From assembly GCF_036763085.1 (NCBI RefSeq), contig NZ_JBAIYU010000007.1, forward strand, positions 124,001 to 188,000: a stretch of DNA of 64,000 bases. Direction: 5' to 3'. Under the pieces are notes generated by a model. That model made no database searches. It was not told the DNA's origin and was given only the letters and a program-made list of their open reading frames with translations. The position numbers were made by a program, and so were the translations under genes. The stretch's first letter is position 1, and every line of letters begins with the position of its first letter. Below, piece after piece: positions 62,275 to 64,000 of this stretch. The stretch is from JBAIYU01 sp036763085. Lineage in GTDB: Bacteria; Bacillota; Negativicutes; DSM-1736; Dendrosporobacteraceae.

Positions 62275-63201
62275 TTAATCATCCTTCGGTTTAAGACTGC
62301 CAGGAATAGGACAATACCCAAATCCTTCGTGATAATCACAAGGTTCGATATGAATTACAACATCACATAGTCCCAATTGGTTCTTTATTTCAGCCTCTAT
62401 CTGATCGCAAATGGCATGCGCCTTGTCTAAGTGCATATCTTTATGCAGTACTAAATGCATATCTATTAGCCGATAGCTTCCCGATCTACGGGTACGAAGC
62501 TGATGAAAGGCAAGTACTCCGGCATGCCTGTTAACAATATCGCCAATAAGCCTTTCTTCCTCATCTGGTAAACTTACGTCAGTCAGCTCTCTCACGCTTT
62601 TCACAGTCATACTATAGCCAGCCTTAAACACTATTATTGCTACTACAATCGCGATAACAGGATCCACCCAGCTCCAACCGGTAAATTTAATAACTGCTAA
62701 TCCTATCAACACACCGGCAGAAGTCCAAATATCGGCACGTAAGTGCAGAGCGTCAGCTTCCAGGGCTTGAGATTCAGTTTCACGTGCTACCTTTAGAAGC
62801 TTTCCTGATACCCAGTAATTTACCACTATTGATATTATCATTATTATAATGCCATACTCCAGATATTCAGGAACTGTTGCCGCGTGGAATTTTTCTACCG
62901 CTTCATATACAATCCATATTGCCGCAAACACAATAAGCAGAGCTTCAACGGCCCCTGACAAGTTTTCGAATTTACCATGCCCATAAGCATGATTACCATC
63001 GGGTGGCTGACCAGACTTTTTAACCGCGTAATATGCGACAACAGCAGCAACTAAGTCAACAGCCGAATGCGCTGCCTCAGAGATAATGCTAACAGAACCA
63101 GCAAGTAAACCTACAATTAGTTTTAAGAACACTAATAAAGTATTAGATATTATTGATAGTCTTGCAGTGTTTTTCTTTAACTCTGTATTTACTCCAACCA
63201 A
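62275..63201 (-). CDS. Cation diffusion facilitator (CDF) transporter
   Basis: 308 residues with six membrane helices and a cytoplasmic C-terminal domain. Metal-site helices are seen in SVSIISEAAHSAVDLVAA and ALEADALHLRADIWTSAGVL. HAYGHGKFENL is the family loop. It exchanges divalent metal ions for protons. The TTG at 63201 follows GGGGGGAG and fits the family's usual start; an ATG at 63297 lies in the loop of a terminator hairpin and is rejected. Metal (Zn, Fe, Mn, Co) cannot be decided. Confidence 0.88.
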   Translation of the reverse strand: MVGVNTELKKNTARLSIISNTLLVFLKLIVGLLAGSVSIISEAAHSAVDLVAAVVAYYAVKKSGQPPDGNHAYGHGKFENLSGAVEALLIVFAAIWIVYEAVEKFHAATVPEYLEYGIIIMIISIVVNYWVSGKLLKVARETESQALEADALHLRADIWTSAGVLIGLAVIKFTGWSWVDPVIAIVVAIIVFKAGYSMTVKSVRELTDVSLPDEEERLIGDIVNRHAGVLAFHQLRTRRSGSYRLIDMHLVLHKDMHLDKAHAICDQIEAEIKNQLGLCDVVIHIEPCDYHEGFGYCPIPGSLKPKDD

Positions 63202-63277
63202 TAATCTCCCCCCTATGCCGACGAACAACCCGCTAGCAATAATATTCCCAATATTAATAAACACATGAATTTGGACA

Positions 63278-63369
63278 TAAAAAACCTGCGAAACCATTAG
63301 GTCCCGCAGGTTGATAACTGCTGCTTACGCGCCCGGCTGCACCGATAAACTCTGGCCGCCTGATCCTAT
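63278..63369 (-). promoter_or_regulatory. Terminator-bearing leader of the CDF gene, riboswitch candidate
   Basis: The leader begins with a structured GC-rich stretch (GGCGGCCAG, GCAGCCGGGCGCG, GCAGCAG) and ends in a strong terminator: AACCTGCG / CGCAGGTT (63283-63290 with 63305-63312) continued by GACC/GGTT around TAAT, then T residues, all before the CDF start at 63201. Such a plan suggests metal- or protein-controlled attenuation. The known NiCo and yybP-ykoY cores were not recognised with certainty. Confidence 0.55.
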
Positions 63370-63375
63370 TACATT

Positions 63376-63404
63376 ATATTATCATACAGAGAAATTGGTG
63401 TAAA
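63376..63404 (-). promoter_or_regulatory. Promoter of the CDF leader
   Basis: TTTACA (63404-63399), 17 bases, TAATAT (63381-63376), placing the start about seven bases before the structured leader. Confidence 0.55.
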
Positions 63405-63430
63405 TATATTACACTTACAATTCTTAGTTT

Positions 63431-64000
63431 TTACCCGATTTTTACAGCGTGATTCACCGGATATCCTTTGTCTGAGAGTTTTTGCAGTAAATTCTCAATA
63501 TGATCAGCGTCAGCACGAATAACCAATTCACCTTGCCCACCAGGAAGAGTATATGTAGCCATACTGCTGATATTTACGCCCATCTCAGCAAACACCTCGG
63601 TAATTTCATGAATGACACCGATTTTATCAGTAACGTCAATAGTTATCCGAGTTTTGCCACTCGGCAGTCCCATAATATCAACAAAGCATTTGAATATGTC
63701 TGTCTCTGTTATTATGCCCACTACCTTACCGTCGCTATCAAGGACTGGAAGTCCGCCAACTCTTGTATTATACATTACCAAAGCGGCTTCTTCGACCGTG
63801 GCATCAGAAGCAATCGTCACAACCTCTTTAGTCATTATATCTTTTACCTGCATTTTGGCCAGCAGATAGTTTAGCTCAAATATTGAAAGCGTGGTCGCCG
63901 GCGATGGCGATACCTCCATTAAGTCACGGTCTGTTACTATGCCGACAATTTTACCTTTATCTACTACCGGCAAACGGCGAAATTTATTTTTACGCATAAG
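63431..64000 (-). CDS. CBS-ACT domain protein, N-terminus cut by the window
   Basis: At least 189 residues. A CBS pair (to about residue 112: NKFRRLPVVDKGKIVGIVTDRDLME, then VKDIMTKEVVTIASDATVEEA and VGGLPVLDSDGKVVGIITETDI) is followed by an ACT domain (about 115-188, TRITIDVTDKIGVIHEITEVF). This AcuB-like layout binds adenine nucleotides and a small ligand such as an amino acid. The frame is open to the last base and begins mid-CBS, so the true start is beyond 64000. Its 3' end lies just upstream of the CDF promoter. Confidence 0.88.
   Translation of the reverse strand, partial: LMRKNKFRRLPVVDKGKIVGIVTDRDLMEVSPSPATTLSIFELNYLLAKMQVKDIMTKEVVTIASDATVEEAALVMYNTRVGGLPVLDSDGKVVGIITETDIFKCFVDIMGLPSGKTRITIDVTDKIGVIHEITEVFAEMGVNISSMATYTLPGGQGELVIRADADHIENLLQKLSDKGYPVNHAVKIG

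Noticed and set aside
63202..63297. Extension of the CDF gene to an ATG at 63297
   Set aside because: The ATG sits in the loop of an intrinsic terminator hairpin and the extra 32 residues are not family-like; TTG 63201 has a strong ribosome-binding site.

Overview
The window reads as a chromosomal stretch of a Gram-negative-walled or Gram-positive Firmicute that is anaerobic, forms endospores and is chemotactic. A sporulating Negativicute (Sporomusa/Pelosinus-like) is the best guess. This rests on gene content only: a Spo0E-type phosphatase, a CotF / manganese-catalase coat operon, pyruvate formate-lyase, selenocysteine-containing SelD, the Firmicutes order rpsF-ssb-rpsR-...-gdpP-rplI-lonC-dnaB, dense c-di-GMP and chemotaxis signalling, and about 40% G+C by eye. 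Almost every gene lies on the minus strand; the plus-strand exceptions are a thioesterase, a DUF1003 protein, KimA, a 25-residue peptide and a Cys/Pro-rich protein.

Layout. 1-8.9 kb: end of an AEC permease, a 1-Cys-type peroxiredoxin, a response regulator coupled to an HD-GYP protein, a tandem HD-GYP protein, an orphan CitXG, a hotdog thioesterase, several small unknown proteins, a DUF1003 protein and a phosphoribosyltransferase. 9-11.7 kb: a chemoreceptor and an eight-gene tRNA operon containing a 241-bp duplicated Lys-Glu-Val block. 11.7-24.9 kb: a sigma-54/AcoR-controlled acetoin-dehydrogenase-type operon (E1 alpha, E1 beta, SDR, MFS carrier, Tdh-like dehydrogenase, E2, E3, lipB, lipA, a stand-alone sensor domain, an AEC permease). 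25-31.4 kb: PAS-GGDEF protein, EamA transporter, purA with a decayed purB fragment in its leader, and a P1B ATPase with its ArsR regulator. 31.6-36.4 kb: KimA, Spo0E-like protein, spore coat operon and a probable structured RNA. 36.4-44 kb: c-di-GMP and chemotaxis signalling genes. 44-52.5 kb: the replication/ribosomal operon. 52.6-58.5 kb: a FliB-like protein, YchF, and pflBA behind a ZTP (pfl) riboswitch. 58.5-64 kb: selD-yedF-DUF3343-mscS-DUF951, a Cys-rich protein, a CDF transporter with a terminator-bearing leader, and a CBS-ACT protein cut by the window end.

How the genes work together. The aco operon carries its own lipoate synthesis genes, two dehydrogenases and a carrier, so it could take up a substrate, oxidise it to an acetoin-like compound and cleave it. 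The selD operon supplies selenophosphate and shows by its in-frame UGA that the cell decodes selenocysteine. pflBA makes formate and acetyl-CoA under a sensor of ZTP/ZMP, which signals folate one-carbon shortage. GdpP (c-di-AMP hydrolysis) and KimA (a c-di-AMP-regulated K+ importer family) point to c-di-AMP-linked potassium control.

Starts were moved from the longest reading frame to the ribosome-binding-site-supported codon wherever the sequence allowed. Everything here comes from reading the sequence; no database search was possible.
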